Assembly: GCA_031291415.1 (NCBI GenBank)
Contig: JARLJB010000389.1
Location: 1 to 64,000, forward strand
Direction: 5' to 3'
DNA from: Telmatospirillum sp.
GTDB taxonomy: Bacteria; Pseudomonadota; Alphaproteobacteria; Rhodospirillales; Magnetospirillaceae
Length of the DNA stretch: 64,000 nucleotides
Below the pieces are notes generated by a model that searched no databases, was not told the DNA's origin, and saw nothing but the letters and a program-made list of their open reading frames with translations. Of the stretch, positions 24,055 to 34,665 are shown piece after piece. A program made the position numbers and the translations under genes. Each line of letters begins with the position of its first letter. The first letter of the stretch is position 1.

Positions 24055-25935
24055 ATGCTCGACTCCCTTCGCAAATCTTCGCAATCCTGGTTCATCAAGA
24101 TCCTCTTCGGCCTGCTGATTCTCAGCTTCGGCGTTTGGGGAATCGGCGACGTGGTGCGCGAACGCGCAGAAACAAAGCCGGCGATCACGGTGGGCAAACA
24201 AACCATCCCGGCGGCCGAGGTGGCCGAGCAGTTCCGTCGCGACACCGAACGGCTGTCGGCGATGTTCGGCGGCAAATTGACCTCCGATCAGATCAAGCAG
24301 CTCGGACTTATGCAACGGACCGTAAAGCAGATGGTCAATCGGACCCTGCTCGATCAGGCCGCCGGTGATCTTGGGCTGGGGGCCGATCAGGAAACGCTGC
24401 GCCGAATGATCGCCAACACGCCGGCCTTCCAGAACGAATTGAAAGTCTTCGACAAGAACGTCTACGAACGCGTACTGGCACGCGCCGGCCTGACCGAGCG
24501 CCGATTCCTGGCAATGGAAAAAAGCGACATCGCCCGCGAGCAGATCACTCAGATGGTCGCCGGAGGTCTTCAGGTGCCAGCCGTCCAGGCCGAGGCTTTG
24601 TTCCGCCATCGTCAGGAAACCCGCGTCGCCGATGCCGTGATCTACCGTGCCGACAAAACGCCGGCGCCGGCCAAACCGACGGACGCGCAAATCGCCCAGT
24701 TCCATCACGACCATTCGGCGCTGTTCATGTCGCCCGAGATGCGCGGTTTTTCTGCCCTGATCGTCCGGGCATCCGACGTTTCGGCCGACATCAAGATTCC
24801 CGATAGCGACGTCGAGAAAGCCTACCAGGTCCGTCAGGCCGAATTCCAGACACCGGAAACCCGCGCGATCCAGCAGGTGCTGTTCCCCGACGCCGACAAA
24901 GCCAAGGCTTTCGCCGAGGCGGTCAAACAGGGACAGGACTTTGCGGCCGCCGCCAAAGCCGCCGGTTCGGACGTATCGGACCTCGGCAAGGTCGACCGCA
25001 ATGGTCTGCCGCTGCCGGCCCTGGCCGACGCCGCCTTTGCAACCACGGCTCCCGGCGTTGTCGGGCCGGTGGAGAGCCCGCTGGGCTGGCATGTCCTGCG
25101 CGTGTCGCAAATTCAGGCCGGCAAGAGCAGATCGCTGGCCGAGGTCAAGGATCAGATCGTCCATGATCTGGCCAAGGACGAAGCGACCAATCGCCTCTAT
25201 GCCCTGTCGACCAAAATCGAGGATTCCGTCGGTTCGGGCGCCAGCATCGAGGAGGCCGCGTCCAATCTCGGCTTGAAGCCGATGAAAGTCGCCGCCGTCG
25301 ATGAGCGCGGAAATGGCCCGGACGGCAAGCCGATTGCCGATCTCGCGTCAATTCCCGGGTTCATTGGCAAGACCTTCCAGTTGGGCCAGGGAACCACCAG
25401 CGAAGTGACGACGCTCGATGACAACGCCGGTTATTTCGTCGTGCGCGTCGACAGCGTCGCGCCACCGGCACTGAAGCCCATCGAGATGGTCAAAGATCAG
25501 ATCGTGACGGCCTGGACCCAGGATCAGCGGGAACAAGCCGCCCGCCAGCAGGCCGAAGCCGCCGCCGAACGGGTGCGCAAGGGCGAAACCCTGGCCGCCG
25601 TTGCCGGTTCTCTGAAAGTGGAAACGACGCCGGCATTCCTGCGGGCTTCCGGCGAGAAGTCGCCGGTGCCGCCGCTTCTGGCCGCCGAAATGTTCAAACA
25701 GTCGAAGATCGGCGACGTCGCCGTCGTTGCCGTCCAGGGTGGCACGATGGTCGCCCGGCTGACCGCGATTCAGGCCGCCGATCCGAAGGTGCAAAGCCAG
25801 CAGTTCGACAAGATGCGCGATCAGATCGGCGAGACGATGGCTAATGACCTGATGGAGCAATATGTCGCGGCACTGATCAAGGACTATGGCGTCCAGGTCA
25901 ATGAGGCCGCCATCGCAGCGCAATTCCCGAAATGA
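24055..25935 (+). CDS. ppiD: Periplasmic folding factor PpiD (SurA_N/parvulin-type)
   Basis: The 626-residue protein has an inner-membrane anchor at about 14-33, an N-terminal SurA-like chaperone region and a parvulin PPIase region (about 260-360; AIQQVLFPDADKAKAFAEAVKQGQDFAAAAK ... GPVESPLGWHVLRV). It helps nascent outer-membrane and periplasmic proteins fold as they leave the Sec translocon. The C-terminal half resembles a second degenerate chaperone part. The stop overlaps the trpE ATG. This ppiD-trpE pairing is common in alphaproteobacteria and is one of the clearest phylogenetic cues in the window. Confidence 0.92.
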   Translation: MLDSLRKSSQSWFIKILFGLLILSFGVWGIGDVVRERAETKPAITVGKQTIPAAEVAEQFRRDTERLSAMFGGKLTSDQIKQLGLMQRTVKQMVNRTLLDQAAGDLGLGADQETLRRMIANTPAFQNELKVFDKNVYERVLARAGLTERRFLAMEKSDIAREQITQMVAGGLQVPAVQAEALFRHRQETRVADAVIYRADKTPAPAKPTDAQIAQFHHDHSALFMSPEMRGFSALIVRASDVSADIKIPDSDVEKAYQVRQAEFQTPETRAIQQVLFPDADKAKAFAEAVKQGQDFAAAAKAAGSDVSDLGKVDRNGLPLPALADAAFATTAPGVVGPVESPLGWHVLRVSQIQAGKSRSLAEVKDQIVHDLAKDEATNRLYALSTKIEDSVGSGASIEEAASNLGLKPMKVAAVDERGNGPDGKPIADLASIPGFIGKTFQLGQGTTSEVTTLDDNAGYFVVRVDSVAPPALKPIEMVKDQIVTAWTQDQREQAARQQAEAAAERVRKGETLAAVAGSLKVETTPAFLRASGEKSPVPPLLAAEMFKQSKIGDVAVVAVQGGTMVARLTAIQAADPKVQSQQFDKMRDQIGETMANDLMEQYVAALIKDYGVQVNEAAIAAQFPK

Positions 25936-27452
25936 GAATCCCTGTCTCTTTCGAGAATTTTCAGACCGCATACGATGCCGGCCGCGCCCAGGTTCTCTGG
26001 ACCAAATTGGTTGCCGATCTGGAGACGCCGGTGTCGGCCATGCTTAAGCTGGCCGATGGCAAACCCAACAGCTTTTTGCTGGAATCGGTCGAAGCCGGCG
26101 CCAAGCGCGATCGTTACTCCATCCTCGGCCTGAAGCCCGACTTGATCTGGCGGTGTTCCGGCAACCATGCCGAGATCAACCGCCAGGCCAGGTTCGACGA
26201 AAACGCCTTCGCCGCCTGCCCGATCGGTACAGCCAAGGGAGCGCTGGCATCGCTGCGGGCCGTGGTCGCCGAATCGGAGATAGATCTCCCCGAACAGTTG
26301 CCCCCGATGGCGGCCGGTTTGGTCGGCTACATGGGATATGACATGGTCCGGCTGGTGGAAAAGCTGCCAGACGCCAATCCCGATCGCATCGGCATTCCCG
26401 ACGGTATGTTCCTGCGGCCGACGGTGATGGCGATTTTCGACAATGTCGACGATTCGGTTACCGTCGTCACGCCGGTCCGGCCGCAGGCCGGGGTCAATGC
26501 CCGCAGCGCCTACAACCAGGCCTGCGAACGGCTGGCCGATATCGTGGCGGATTTCGAACGCTCCCTGCCGCATGGCCGCGACGCCCTGCCCGATCAGGAG
26601 ACTCTGCCGGAGCCGACGGCCAATATGACGTCGGCCGAGTACTGCCAGATGGTCGCCAAGGCCAAGGAGTACATTCTGGCCGGAGACATCTTCCAGGTCG
26701 TGCTGTCGCAACGCCTCTCCGTACCGTTCCAGTTACCGCCCTTCTCGCTCTATCGCGCCTTGCGGCGGACCAATCCTAGTCCATTCCTTTTCTTCCTCGA
26801 CTTCGGCCAGTTTGCCCTGGTCGGATCGAGCCCGGAAATCCTGGTCCGTCTGCGCGACGGGAAAGTCACCATCCGACCGATCGCCGGCACCCGCAAACGC
26901 GGTGTCGACAACGCCGAAGACCAGGCACTGGCCGCCGAATTGCTGGCCGATCCCAAGGAGCTGGCCGAACATCTGATGCTTCTCGATCTCGGCCGTAACG
27001 ACGTCGGACGCGTTTCCGAGGTGGGCTCGGTCAAGGTGACCGAGCAAATGGTCATCGAATACTATTCCCACGTCATGCATATCGTTTCCAACGTCGATGG
27101 GCGGTTGTCCGCTCCTCATGACGCCATGGACGCGCTTTTTGCCGGCTTTCCGGCCGGCACTGTGTCGGGTGCCCCAAAAGTCCGCGCCATGGAAATCATC
27201 GATGAGCTGGAGCCCGATCGGCGCAGCTTCTATGCCGGCTGCATCGGCTATTTCGCCGCCAATGGCACGATGGATAGCTGCATCGCCTTGCGGACCGCCC
27301 TGGTCAAGGACGGCGAGATGATCGTACAGGCGGGTGCCGGCATCGTCGCCGATTCGGTGCCGGAGTCCGAACATCTGGAATGCGGCAACAAGGCCCGCGC
27401 CCTGATCCGCGCCGCCGAAGAGGCGGTCCGTTTCTCGGCCCGGCACCAGTAA
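25932..27452 (+). CDS. trpE: Anthranilate synthase component I
   Basis: The 506-residue enzyme makes anthranilate from chorismate with ammonia supplied by TrpG, the first step of tryptophan synthesis. The N-terminal LLESVEAG carries the tryptophan feedback motif (about 48-53). The chorismate-binding core shows PIAGTRKRG, EHLMLLDLGRNDVGRV and FPAGTVSGAPKVRAM. The start overlaps the ppiD stop. trpG, normally close by, lies about 20 kb downstream, and a GC-rich hairpin follows trpE, so the two subunits must be made from separate transcripts. Confidence 0.97.
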   Translation: MRIPVSFENFQTAYDAGRAQVLWTKLVADLETPVSAMLKLADGKPNSFLLESVEAGAKRDRYSILGLKPDLIWRCSGNHAEINRQARFDENAFAACPIGTAKGALASLRAVVAESEIDLPEQLPPMAAGLVGYMGYDMVRLVEKLPDANPDRIGIPDGMFLRPTVMAIFDNVDDSVTVVTPVRPQAGVNARSAYNQACERLADIVADFERSLPHGRDALPDQETLPEPTANMTSAEYCQMVAKAKEYILAGDIFQVVLSQRLSVPFQLPPFSLYRALRRTNPSPFLFFLDFGQFALVGSSPEILVRLRDGKVTIRPIAGTRKRGVDNAEDQALAAELLADPKELAEHLMLLDLGRNDVGRVSEVGSVKVTEQMVIEYYSHVMHIVSNVDGRLSAPHDAMDALFAGFPAGTVSGAPKVRAMEIIDELEPDRRSFYAGCIGYFAANGTMDSCIALRTALVKDGEMIVQAGAGIVADSVPESEHLECGNKARALIRAAEEAVRFSARHQ

Positions 27453-27459
27453 AACCGCC

Positions 27460-27474
27460 GCCGGGCCGCCCGGC
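27460..27474 (+). terminator. Small GC-rich hairpin after trpE
   Basis: GCCGGG (27460-27465) pairs with CCCGGC (27469-27474) around CCG, eight bases after the trpE stop and before the convergent copper chaperone gene. No T-run is present, so its role as terminator is tentative. Confidence 0.4.
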
Positions 27475-27505
27475 TCCCGAACCGCCGAATGTTATGACGT
27501 CAAGG

Positions 27506-27712
27506 TCAGACGATCGCTCCGCCGAAATCGAAGCCGGCGTCCTCGACGGCCTTGGCGATCACCTGCTCATCGACCGTTCCCTCGACACTGACCTTGCCGC
27601 TGGCAAGATCCACCTCTATTTCGGAATCGGGTGCAACGGCCTTGATCGCCCGTTCAACGGAACGGACGCAACCGCCACAAGTCATGCCCGACACCTTGTA
27701 CGCTTTCGCCAT
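27506..27712 (-). CDS. copZ: Copper chaperone, CopZ-like heavy-metal-associated protein
   Basis: The 68-residue protein consists of a single HMA (ferredoxin-like) domain with the metal site GMTCGGC near residues 9-15. The start at 27712 has CAGGAGAA upstream and gives a normal-sized chaperone; longer upstream reading has no family character. It would deliver Cu(I) to a CopA-type ATPase, and such a gene lies 3 kb away on the same strand (30912-33140), separated by a deacetylase and a phosphate transporter. No CueR-type operator was recognised. Confidence 0.85.
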   Translation of the reverse strand: MAKAYKVSGMTCGGCVRSVERAIKAVAPDSEIEVDLASGKVSVEGTVDEQVIAKAVEDAGFDFGGAIV

Positions 27713-27814
27713 CTTCGTTCTCCTGGTTTGATGCGTTAAATCCGCATCACGCTCTCGTTTACATTGATACCCTTGGCCCCGCGCGGGCATCCGCCCGCTT
27801 GGCCGCGACCGGGA

Positions 27815-27940
27815 GAGGTTGTGAATTAAATCGAAAGTGGCACCGGCCTCCGTGCCGGTGTTCGCCGCAAAGCGGCGAAAATCCTTGCATTCGACTTCGG
27901 CCCGACACCGGCGCGGATGCCACTAATTTTTCACAACCTC
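27815..27940. repeat. Nested inverted-repeat element
   Basis: Outer arms GAGGTTGTGAA (27815-27825) and TTCACAACCTC (27930-27940) are exact inverted copies. A second pair AGTGGCA/TGCCACT lies just inside (27836-27842, 27918-27924). Within are two further hairpins, CACCGGC/GCCGGTG and TTCGCCGC-AAA-GCGGCGAA (27861-27879). This layered symmetry without coding content resembles a REP/MITE-type dispersed repeat. Other copies elsewhere in the genome would be the test. Confidence 0.65.
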
Positions 27941-27961
27941 GGATGGCCGCTGGAGCTGAGC

Positions 27962-27977
27962 GCGTCAGATTTGACGC
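27962..27977 (-). terminator. Short hairpin after the deacetylase gene
   Basis: GCGTCA (27962-27967) pairs with TGACGC (27972-27977) around GATT, about 50 bp beyond the stop of the minus-strand deacetylase gene. No U-tract is visible. Confidence 0.35.
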
Positions 27978-28028
27978 ACGCCGCTCTAAAACAAGTCCAT
28001 CACCATATCGGCCGTTTCAGCCTTGCGG

Positions 28029-29123
28029 TCAATGCGTCCCGGATGCCACCATCCGTCTTGTCCTGACCACTTCGGTCACCGGCACAAGAACCAAGCCCTT
28101 GCCGGCAAGTGTCGGCAGCCACGCGGTCAAAGCGGCGATGGTGGCGTCGCGCGGATGACCGATGGCGACCGCCGTGCCCTTCTTGCGGGCCATTTCCTCA
28201 AGCTTGCCGAGTTGCCCCTGAACCGACGGCAGATCTCCGGCATTGTCGAGAAACACGTTACGCGCCGCCGCTGGAATCCCATCCTTTTGAGCCAAAGCCA
28301 GACCGACGCTGTGGTCGGTGGTAAGACTGTCGACAAACAGCAGACCACGCTGACGCAGCTCGTCCATCACCAGCTGCATGCCCGGCGCATAGGCCGTAAA
28401 CTTGCTGCCCATGTGATTGTTGATGCCGACATAGCCGTGGAACCGATCGAGGTCGTCGACGATCCGCTTGCGCGTTTCCTCAGGCGACAAATTGACCAAG
28501 AGCGCGCCCGGTCCCGGATCCATCCCCTCCGCCACCGGCTCCATCGGCACATGCATCATCAATTCATGGCCACGCGCCTTTGCCTCTCCGGTCTGACGCG
28601 GCAGATCTTCGGCATAGGACATGAAGGACACCGTGAGGGGACCCGAGAGCTGGAGGATCTTTTCGGAACGCCGCTTGTCCAGCCCCATGTCATCAATGAT
28701 CACGGCAATCATCGGCCGACCGCCGGTCCTGACGTCGGGCAGAGCGTATTTTTCCCAGGCTGGATGCCCTGACGCCGCCGGTGGCGGGGCCGACGGCTGG
28801 GTCGGCGCAATGGCCGGAAGCGCCGGACCAAAAGGTTCGTCCTCGATGACCGTATGCGGGCTGGTTTCCGTCGCCGACGGGTCGGCAGACCATCCGGAGT
28901 CGTCACGAGACCCGGTTTCCGCGACGGTCACCTCGCCGGTGCCGTCGGGAACCATCGTGCGGCCGACCACGAGACCGATCACCATGCCGGCCAGAAGAAT
29001 CACCGCCGCACCGACGACGAGGCTGCCGTAGGACAGAGTCTTCGGAAAGATCAGACAGATAACGATATGTCGGAAATAGGACCGGAGCCACCTTGCCCGC
29101 GTTCCGTCCGGTCTTTTCACCAA
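28029..29123 (-). CDS. Divergent polysaccharide deacetylase (YibQ/DUF610 family)
   Basis: The protein of about 364 residues has one TM anchor near residues 33-55, a Pro/Ser/Thr-rich linker and a C-terminal divergent polysaccharide deacetylase domain. That domain starts MIAVIIDDMGLDKRRSEKILQL and contains MMHVPMEP, NNHMGSKF, FVDSLTT and IGHPRDATIAAL. The conserved Asp, His and Asn residues fit a NodB-like fold acting on envelope glycans in the periplasm. The start codon is TTG at 29123 or the adjacent GTG at 29120; GGAG upstream favours the GTG. In many proteobacteria this gene follows a C-terminal protease (ctpA) and envC, which are not seen here. Confidence 0.82.
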   Translation of the reverse strand: MVKRPDGTRARWLRSYFRHIVICLIFPKTLSYGSLVVGAAVILLAGMVIGLVVGRTMVPDGTGEVTVAETGSRDDSGWSADPSATETSPHTVIEDEPFGPALPAIAPTQPSAPPPAASGHPAWEKYALPDVRTGGRPMIAVIIDDMGLDKRRSEKILQLSGPLTVSFMSYAEDLPRQTGEAKARGHELMMHVPMEPVAEGMDPGPGALLVNLSPEETRKRIVDDLDRFHGYVGINNHMGSKFTAYAPGMQLVMDELRQRGLLFVDSLTTDHSVGLALAQKDGIPAAARNVFLDNAGDLPSVQGQLGKLEEMARKKGTAVAIGHPRDATIAALTAWLPTLAGKGLVLVPVTEVVRTRRMVASGTH

Positions 29124-29281
29124 TCCGCGTCTCCACCCAGCCCTGTATCCCGCGACGGAGGGGCATACTAGAACCTGACCGCTCCGGAAGGAAGAGATAC
29201 GCTTCCCTCCGAAGCAGTCAGAATCGCGCCACGCTCAGAGACCGCCGAAAACAGGACTTTTTGATGGCAGGACGCCGCCCC

Positions 29282-30766
29282 TCACCCCAGACCAAGAACG
29301 TGACTGACGAAATAGAGGCCGGCGGCAAACAACATCGCTCCCAGGAAGACGCAAACCGGCAAGGTCAGGACCCAGGCCAGCAACAGATTACGGAGCGTGT
29401 TCATCTGCAGGCCGGAGTGATTGGCGGCCATCGTGCCGGCGACGCCCGACGACAAGACGTGGGTGGTACTGACCGGCAGGCCATAAACATCCGCTGCGGC
29501 GATGGTGGACATCGCCACCAATTCGGCGCACGCTCCTTGCGCGTAAGTCAGATGCGATTTGCCGATCTTCTCGCCCACCGTCACGACGATCCGCTTCCAG
29601 CCGATCATCGTGCCAAGCCCGAGCGCCAGGGCAACCGCCACCTTGACCCAGACGGGAATAAAGGTGGTCACCCCCTTCAATTCGTCCTTCAGTTTGACCA
29701 GAGCAGGCTTTTCAGCCGCTGGCAGCGCGCCCTTGGCGAGCTTCGAGATGCTTTCCGAAACCAGATAGATGTCGCTCCGCACGGCACGGCGGGATTCGGG
29801 CGGCACATCCTTGAAAGACTGTTTCCCATCCAGGGCTTCTGAAATGGATTGGCTTTTCACCGCCAGCGCCGCAAACGTTGCCGGGGCGACGACGCCGGTC
29901 CGCAAGTACTGGGACAATTGCTGCTGGGCGTCGGCCTGCGCCACGGTGGCACCGGCCGCCATGGTTTCGAAGGTCTGCGCCGCCGCTTTCGAATGGCTGG
30001 CCATGGCCGCCACGTCGCCGCTTTCCGTCTGCAAATTGAGCGCATAGCCGGCCGGCACGATGCCGATGAGAATCAGCATGATGAGCCCCATGCCCTTCTG
30101 GCCGTCGTTCGAGCCGTGCGCGAAGGACACGCCGGTGCAGGTCAGCACCAGGATGCCACGGATCCACCATGGCGGCGTCTTGTCCTTGGGCGGCTCGGCA
30201 TAAAGTTCCGGAGTCTTGATCAGGTTACGCGCAATGATCAGCAGAACAGCGGAGCACACGAAACCGACCACCGGCGAAACCAGCAGAGCCATGGCGGTAT
30301 CCTGGACCTTGCCCCAATTGACGCCCTCGCCGAATGCCCGGTCGGCGGCGAGATAGGAATTCATCAGGCCGACACCGAGGATCGAGCCGATCAGAGTATG
30401 AGAGCTCGAGGCCGGCAAGCCGAGATACCAGGTCCCCAGGTTCCACACGATGGCCGACAGCAAAAGAGCGAAAACCATGGAAAATCCGGCGCCTGACCCG
30501 ACATTGACAATCAATTCGACAGGCAGCAGGGCGACGATGCCGAAGGCCACTGCGCCGGTCGACGTCAGAACACCAAGAAAATTCCAGAATCCCGACCAGA
30601 TCACCGCCACGGTCGGACGGAGGGAGTGGGTGTAGATCACCGTCGCGACGGCATTCGCCGTATCGTGAAAGCCGTTGACGAACTCGAAGCTGAGGGCGAG
30701 CAGCAGCGCCCCGACCAACAAGATTACCGTCGGGAGCGCCAAACTCCCGTCCAAAAGGCCATCCAT
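29282..30766 (-). CDS. pit: Low-affinity inorganic phosphate transporter, PiT family
   Basis: The 494-residue inner-membrane symporter has about ten TM segments and the two PiT signatures: FVNGFHDTANAVATVIYTHS near residues 29-48 and the C-terminal repeat with ADVYGLPVSTTHVLSSGVAGTM. Both halves are intact, with a hydrophilic central loop of about 130 residues (GDVAAMASHSKAAAQTFETM onward), typical of PitA-like proteins. It imports metal-phosphate with protons. No DUF47 regulator or pho box was found beside it. The start ATG at 30766 is preceded by a G-rich stretch. Confidence 0.93.
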   Translation of the reverse strand: MDGLLDGSLALPTVILLVGALLLALSFEFVNGFHDTANAVATVIYTHSLRPTVAVIWSGFWNFLGVLTSTGAVAFGIVALLPVELIVNVGSGAGFSMVFALLLSAIVWNLGTWYLGLPASSSHTLIGSILGVGLMNSYLAADRAFGEGVNWGKVQDTAMALLVSPVVGFVCSAVLLIIARNLIKTPELYAEPPKDKTPPWWIRGILVLTCTGVSFAHGSNDGQKGMGLIMLILIGIVPAGYALNLQTESGDVAAMASHSKAAAQTFETMAAGATVAQADAQQQLSQYLRTGVVAPATFAALAVKSQSISEALDGKQSFKDVPPESRRAVRSDIYLVSESISKLAKGALPAAEKPALVKLKDELKGVTTFIPVWVKVAVALALGLGTMIGWKRIVVTVGEKIGKSHLTYAQGACAELVAMSTIAAADVYGLPVSTTHVLSSGVAGTMAANHSGLQMNTLRNLLLAWVLTLPVCVFLGAMLFAAGLYFVSHVLGLG

Positions 30767-30911
30767 CCTGGAACCCCCAAAATCAACAGATCAGAGGGCG
30801 GCACTTTAACGCCGAGGAAAGAGGCACTCCTGCGAAACATTCGTGACAGTAGTCCTAGAAGCGAAACCGTTCGACCTGGGATGTTCTTGTTTCGACCAGA
30901 CGGATGACCGG

Positions 30912-33140
30912 TCACGGACGCCAGCGACGCAGCAACAGACTGGAGGACACGACGCTGACGCTGGAGAAAGCCATGGCGCCGCCGGCCAACGCCGGGCTCA
31001 GAAGGCCGAAAGCGGCCAGCGGAATAGCGATCACGTTGTAGACGAATGCCCAGAACAGATTCTGACGGATCTTCCGATAGGTCGCCCGCGATATCGACAG
31101 GGCGGCGGGCAACAGGGCCGGATCGCCACGCATCAAGGTAATCCCGGCGCTATGCATGGCGACATCGGTACCTGTTCCCATGGCTATGCCGATGTCGGCC
31201 GCGGCAATCGCCGGGGCATCGTTGACGCCGTCGCCGACCATGGCGACGACATTGCCGTCGGCCTTCAATTTCGAAATCGCCGCCGCTTTATCCTCGGGCA
31301 GCAGTTCAGAATACACGTCATCGAGTTTCACCGCGTCCGCGACAACCCGGGCCGTCCGCCGGTTGTCACCGGTCAACATGACGGTTCGCACGCCCAGCGC
31401 CCGCAAGTCGGCAACCGCTGCCGCTGCCGTCGCCTTGACCTTGTCGCTGACGGCGATCAATCCCAACACCGCGCCCGCTTCGGCGATCCACATGACAGTG
31501 CGGCCGGCCGCTTCGAGATCGGCCGCCCGCTCGTTGAGAGCGGTCGGATCGACGCCCGCCTGCATCACCATTTTCTGATTGCCGATCACGATGTTCCGTC
31601 CATCGACGCTGGCCTGCAGGCCGCGCCCCGGGATAGCGCGGAACTGCCCCAACGGCCGCAGGACGAGTCCCTGGGCATGGGCGGCATCGAGAACGGCTCG
31701 CGCCAGGGGATGCTCGCTGCCCTGCTGGGCAGATGCCGCCAGCTCCAGCAATCGCACGGTGTCGCCATCGGCGGCGAAGATGTCGCTGACGGTCGGCTTG
31801 CCCTCGGTCAGCGTGCCCGTCTTGTCGAAAACCATCGCCGTGACGTGATGAGCTCTTTCCAACGCCTCGGCGTCCTTGATCAAGATGCCATGGCGGGCCG
31901 CGACACCTGTTCCGACCATGATCGCCGTCGGCGTCGCCAGCCCAAGTGCGCAAGGACAGGCGATGACCAGAACGGAGACCGCAGCGACGAACGCCGCCAA
32001 CTGGTTGCCATCGATCAGCCACCACGACGCGTAGGTGATCGCCGCCAATGCCACCACCACCGGCACGAACACGGCAGCGATCTTGTCGACCAGGCGCTGA
32101 ACCGGCGCTTTGCTGGCTTGCGCCCCCTCGACCAGATTGATGATCCGGGCGACCGTCGAGTCCGCGCCAACGGCCGTGGTCTTGACCTTGAGCAGCCCGT
32201 CGCCGTTGATCGCCCCTCCGGTCACCGTATCGCCACGCGTCTTGTCGACCGGCAGGCTCTCGCCGGTCAGCAGTGACTCGTCCATCTGACTGTCGCCTTC
32301 GATGACCAGTCCATCGACCGGAACCCGTTCGCCCGGACGGACCACGACGATTTCACCTGGCAAGACCGCGTCCGCCGCGACCTTCACCAGACGCCCAGCG
32401 CGCTCCACCAGCGCCGAGTCCGGCCGCAAGGTCATCAGTGCCCGAATCGCCGAGGAGGCGCTGCGCTTGGCACGGCTCTCCAGCCATTTCCCCAGCAAGA
32501 CCAGCGTCACGACGACGGTTGAGGCTTCGAAGTAGAGCGCCGGCTGAATCGCCGTTCCACCACCGGCCAGAACCTGCCAAACCGACAGGCCATAGGCCGC
32601 CGATGTTCCCAACGCCACCAGAAGATCCATATTTCCGGCGCCGCTGCGTAGGGCTTTCCACGCGCCGATATAAAAACGCCCACCGATGACGAACTGTACC
32701 GGCGTGGCCAGCGCCATTTGCCACAATGGATCGAGCATGACATGGACGCCGGCCATTTCGAGGGCCATCTGGGCGACCAGCGGCAATGTCAGCACAGCCG
32801 AAACGCTGACCATGATGAGATCGTGCCGGGCCCGCGCCAGATTTCGGCGCTCGTCCTCGGCCGGGGTGTCGGCGGCCGTCACCACCGAAGCGCCGTAGCC
32901 GGCCTTTTCGACGGCTTCCACCAACCGGGAGGGATCAACCTCTGTCTCGACGAAACGGACCCTGGCCCGTTCGGTCGCCAGATTGACGCTGGCCCCATCC
33001 ACGCCGGGCAGGCGCGACAGCACCTTTTCGACACGCGCCGAACAGGCGGCACAGGTCATTCCCGTGACGTTGAGATCGATGGTGGCAACGGTGCGATCGG
33101 CGGAATCGGCCGAAGCCGGCACTACGAGAGTATCTGTCAT
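30912..33140 (-). CDS. copA: Copper-translocating P1B-type ATPase
   Basis: The 742-residue inner-membrane pump exports Cu(I). It has one N-terminal HMA domain with TCAAC (29-33), then eight TM helices, the transmembrane CPC (395-397), the phosphorylation motif DKTGTLTEG (439-447), the SEHPLARA His-Pro motif and [10 protein letters not shown]. The start at 33140 is chosen because it opens a normal HMA protein; it has no obvious binding site, and the frame extends about 70 codons further without homology. It lies on the same strand as copZ but is not adjacent to it. Function in copper detoxification or cuproenzyme supply is well supported by motifs. Confidence 0.93.
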   Translation of the reverse strand: MTDTLVVPASADSADRTVATIDLNVTGMTCAACSARVEKVLSRLPGVDGASVNLATERARVRFVETEVDPSRLVEAVEKAGYGASVVTAADTPAEDERRNLARARHDLIMVSVSAVLTLPLVAQMALEMAGVHVMLDPLWQMALATPVQFVIGGRFYIGAWKALRSGAGNMDLLVALGTSAAYGLSVWQVLAGGGTAIQPALYFEASTVVVTLVLLGKWLESRAKRSASSAIRALMTLRPDSALVERAGRLVKVAADAVLPGEIVVVRPGERVPVDGLVIEGDSQMDESLLTGESLPVDKTRGDTVTGGAINGDGLLKVKTTAVGADSTVARIINLVEGAQASKAPVQRLVDKIAAVFVPVVVALAAITYASWWLIDGNQLAAFVAAVSVLVIACPCALGLATPTAIMVGTGVAARHGILIKDAEALERAHHVTAMVFDKTGTLTEGKPTVSDIFAADGDTVRLLELAASAQQGSEHPLARAVLDAAHAQGLVLRPLGQFRAIPGRGLQASVDGRNIVIGNQKMVMQAGVDPTALNERAADLEAAGRTVMWIAEAGAVLGLIAVSDKVKATAAAAVADLRALGVRTVMLTGDNRRTARVVADAVKLDDVYSELLPEDKAAAISKLKADGNVVAMVGDGVNDAPAIAAADIGIAMGTGTDVAMHSAGITLMRGDPALLPAALSISRATYRKIRQNLFWAFVYNVIAIPLAAFGLLSPALAGGAMAFSSVSVVSSSLLLRRWRP

Positions 33141-33256
33141 GGCATGAATGTGTGGTGGTGCCGCCGGCCCCGTCAAGCTCCGGGCTGTGACAAAAGGTAA
33201 CAGCGACATTCCGGCAACAGCCGGGAATGCCCCCGCCACCGTGCCGATCGCGCCCC

Positions 33257-34540
33257 TCAATGACGGGTTTCGGCCCGACTTTCCGCGGTTCTTCGCACCA
33301 AAGACGCACACACCAGCGAAATGAGGGAGATGACGGCAAGATAACCGGCCACCAACCACGGCACCCCACTTTCCTCCTTCAGCAGAACCGCGGCAATCAT
33401 CGGCGTGAAACCACCGATAATGGCCGACGGTTGGTAGGCGATGGATAGCCCGGTGTAACGCACATTGGCCCCGAACAATTCGCTGAAGAATGTTGCCTGT
33501 ACGGCAAACATCGCCGTCGGTCCGAAAACGTAAGCGACGATAATTGCGAGCCAGATCACTTCATCGGCTTTGGTGCCAAGCAACAGGAAGTATGGGAAGG
33601 CGAACAACGCCGTAAAGGCGGCTCCGCCCAGATAGACCGCGCGTCGCCCGACACGGTCCGACAGCGCTCCGAACAATGGACATGCAATGACGCCGACGGC
33701 CGCGGCCATCAGCACACCGGTCAACGGCACCGACCGGTTCATCGACAATTGCAGCGATACATAGACTATCCCAAAGGCATTGATAATATTTGACGAAACC
33801 GTTTCTGCCAGCCGTGCGCCGAAGGCCAGCAGCAGATTTCGAGGGTGGGTTCGAAAGAGAGTGACCAGCGGCAGCCCAGGCGTTTTGGATTGCTTGATTT
33901 TTTCGAAGTCTGGCGTCTCGAAGGTCTGCAGACGAATGAACAACCCGACAATCAGCATCACGCTGCTCAGCAAAAACGGGACACGCCACCCCCAATCCAT
34001 CAGAACATCTTTTGGCAACTGCGTGACAAGGCTGAACACTCCTGTCGCCAGCAGGATTCCAGCCGAGGCAGCGGCTTGCGGCACACTCCCCCAGAAGCCG
34101 CGGCGGCCGGGCGCGGCATGTTCGATCGTCATCAACGCCGCGCCACCATATTCGCCACCAAGACCGAAGCCCTGAACGAGGCGTAGGGCCACCAGCAACA
34201 CCGGCGCCCACACACCGGCCGAGCTGTAGGTCGGCAACAGTCCGATGAGAAAGGTGCCGATGCCGATGATCAACAAAGTGGCGATCAGCGCGGACTTCCG
34301 TCCGATGCGATCGCCCATGTGGCCAAAAACGATACCGCCGATCGGGCGGGCCAGAAAACCGACGCCGAACGTGGCAAAGGACGCGATCGTTCCCGCCATT
34401 GGATCGACCGATGGGAAGAACAGTTCACCGAATACCAAGGCGGACGCCGTTCCAAATATAAAGAAATCATACCACTCCAGCACTGCCCCGGCGAAACTCG
34501 CCGCAGCGACCTTGCTCATGGACACCGCCGAATTTTTCAT
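33257..34540 (-). CDS. MFS transporter, metabolite:H+ symporter (MHS) type
   Basis: The 427-residue carrier has 12 TM segments and features of the MHS group that includes ShiA, KgtP and Pro[19 protein letters not shown] near residue 20, [21 protein letters not shown], and [24 protein letters not shown]. The start follows GGAGGAAATAAT. It is the last gene of the minus-strand sulfosugar operon, 125 bp after the mutarotase gene. In that setting it may import sulfoquinovose or export a C3-sulfonate such as DHPS. The assignment to the pathway rests on position only. Confidence 0.85.
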   Translation of the reverse strand: MKNSAVSMSKVAAASFAGAVLEWYDFFIFGTASALVFGELFFPSVDPMAGTIASFATFGVGFLARPIGGIVFGHMGDRIGRKSALIATLLIIGIGTFLIGLLPTYSSAGVWAPVLLVALRLVQGFGLGGEYGGAALMTIEHAAPGRRGFWGSVPQAAASAGILLATGVFSLVTQLPKDVLMDWGWRVPFLLSSVMLIVGLFIRLQTFETPDFEKIKQSKTPGLPLVTLFRTHPRNLLLAFGARLAETVSSNIINAFGIVYVSLQLSMNRSVPLTGVLMAAAVGVIACPLFGALSDRVGRRAVYLGGAAFTALFAFPYFLLLGTKADEVIWLAIIVAYVFGPTAMFAVQATFFSELFGANVRYTGLSIAYQPSAIIGGFTPMIAAVLLKEESGVPWLVAGYLAVISLISLVCASLVRRTAESRAETRH

Positions 34541-34665
34541 TATTATTTCCTCCAGCGTTATTATTATTGTTATTTACAACATTCGACAAAATACTCTTTA
34601 AATTTATATTTTGTGTTGCGCTACGAGATAATCTACAGATCAGCCGAGTCGTTCGCCAGTCAAGG

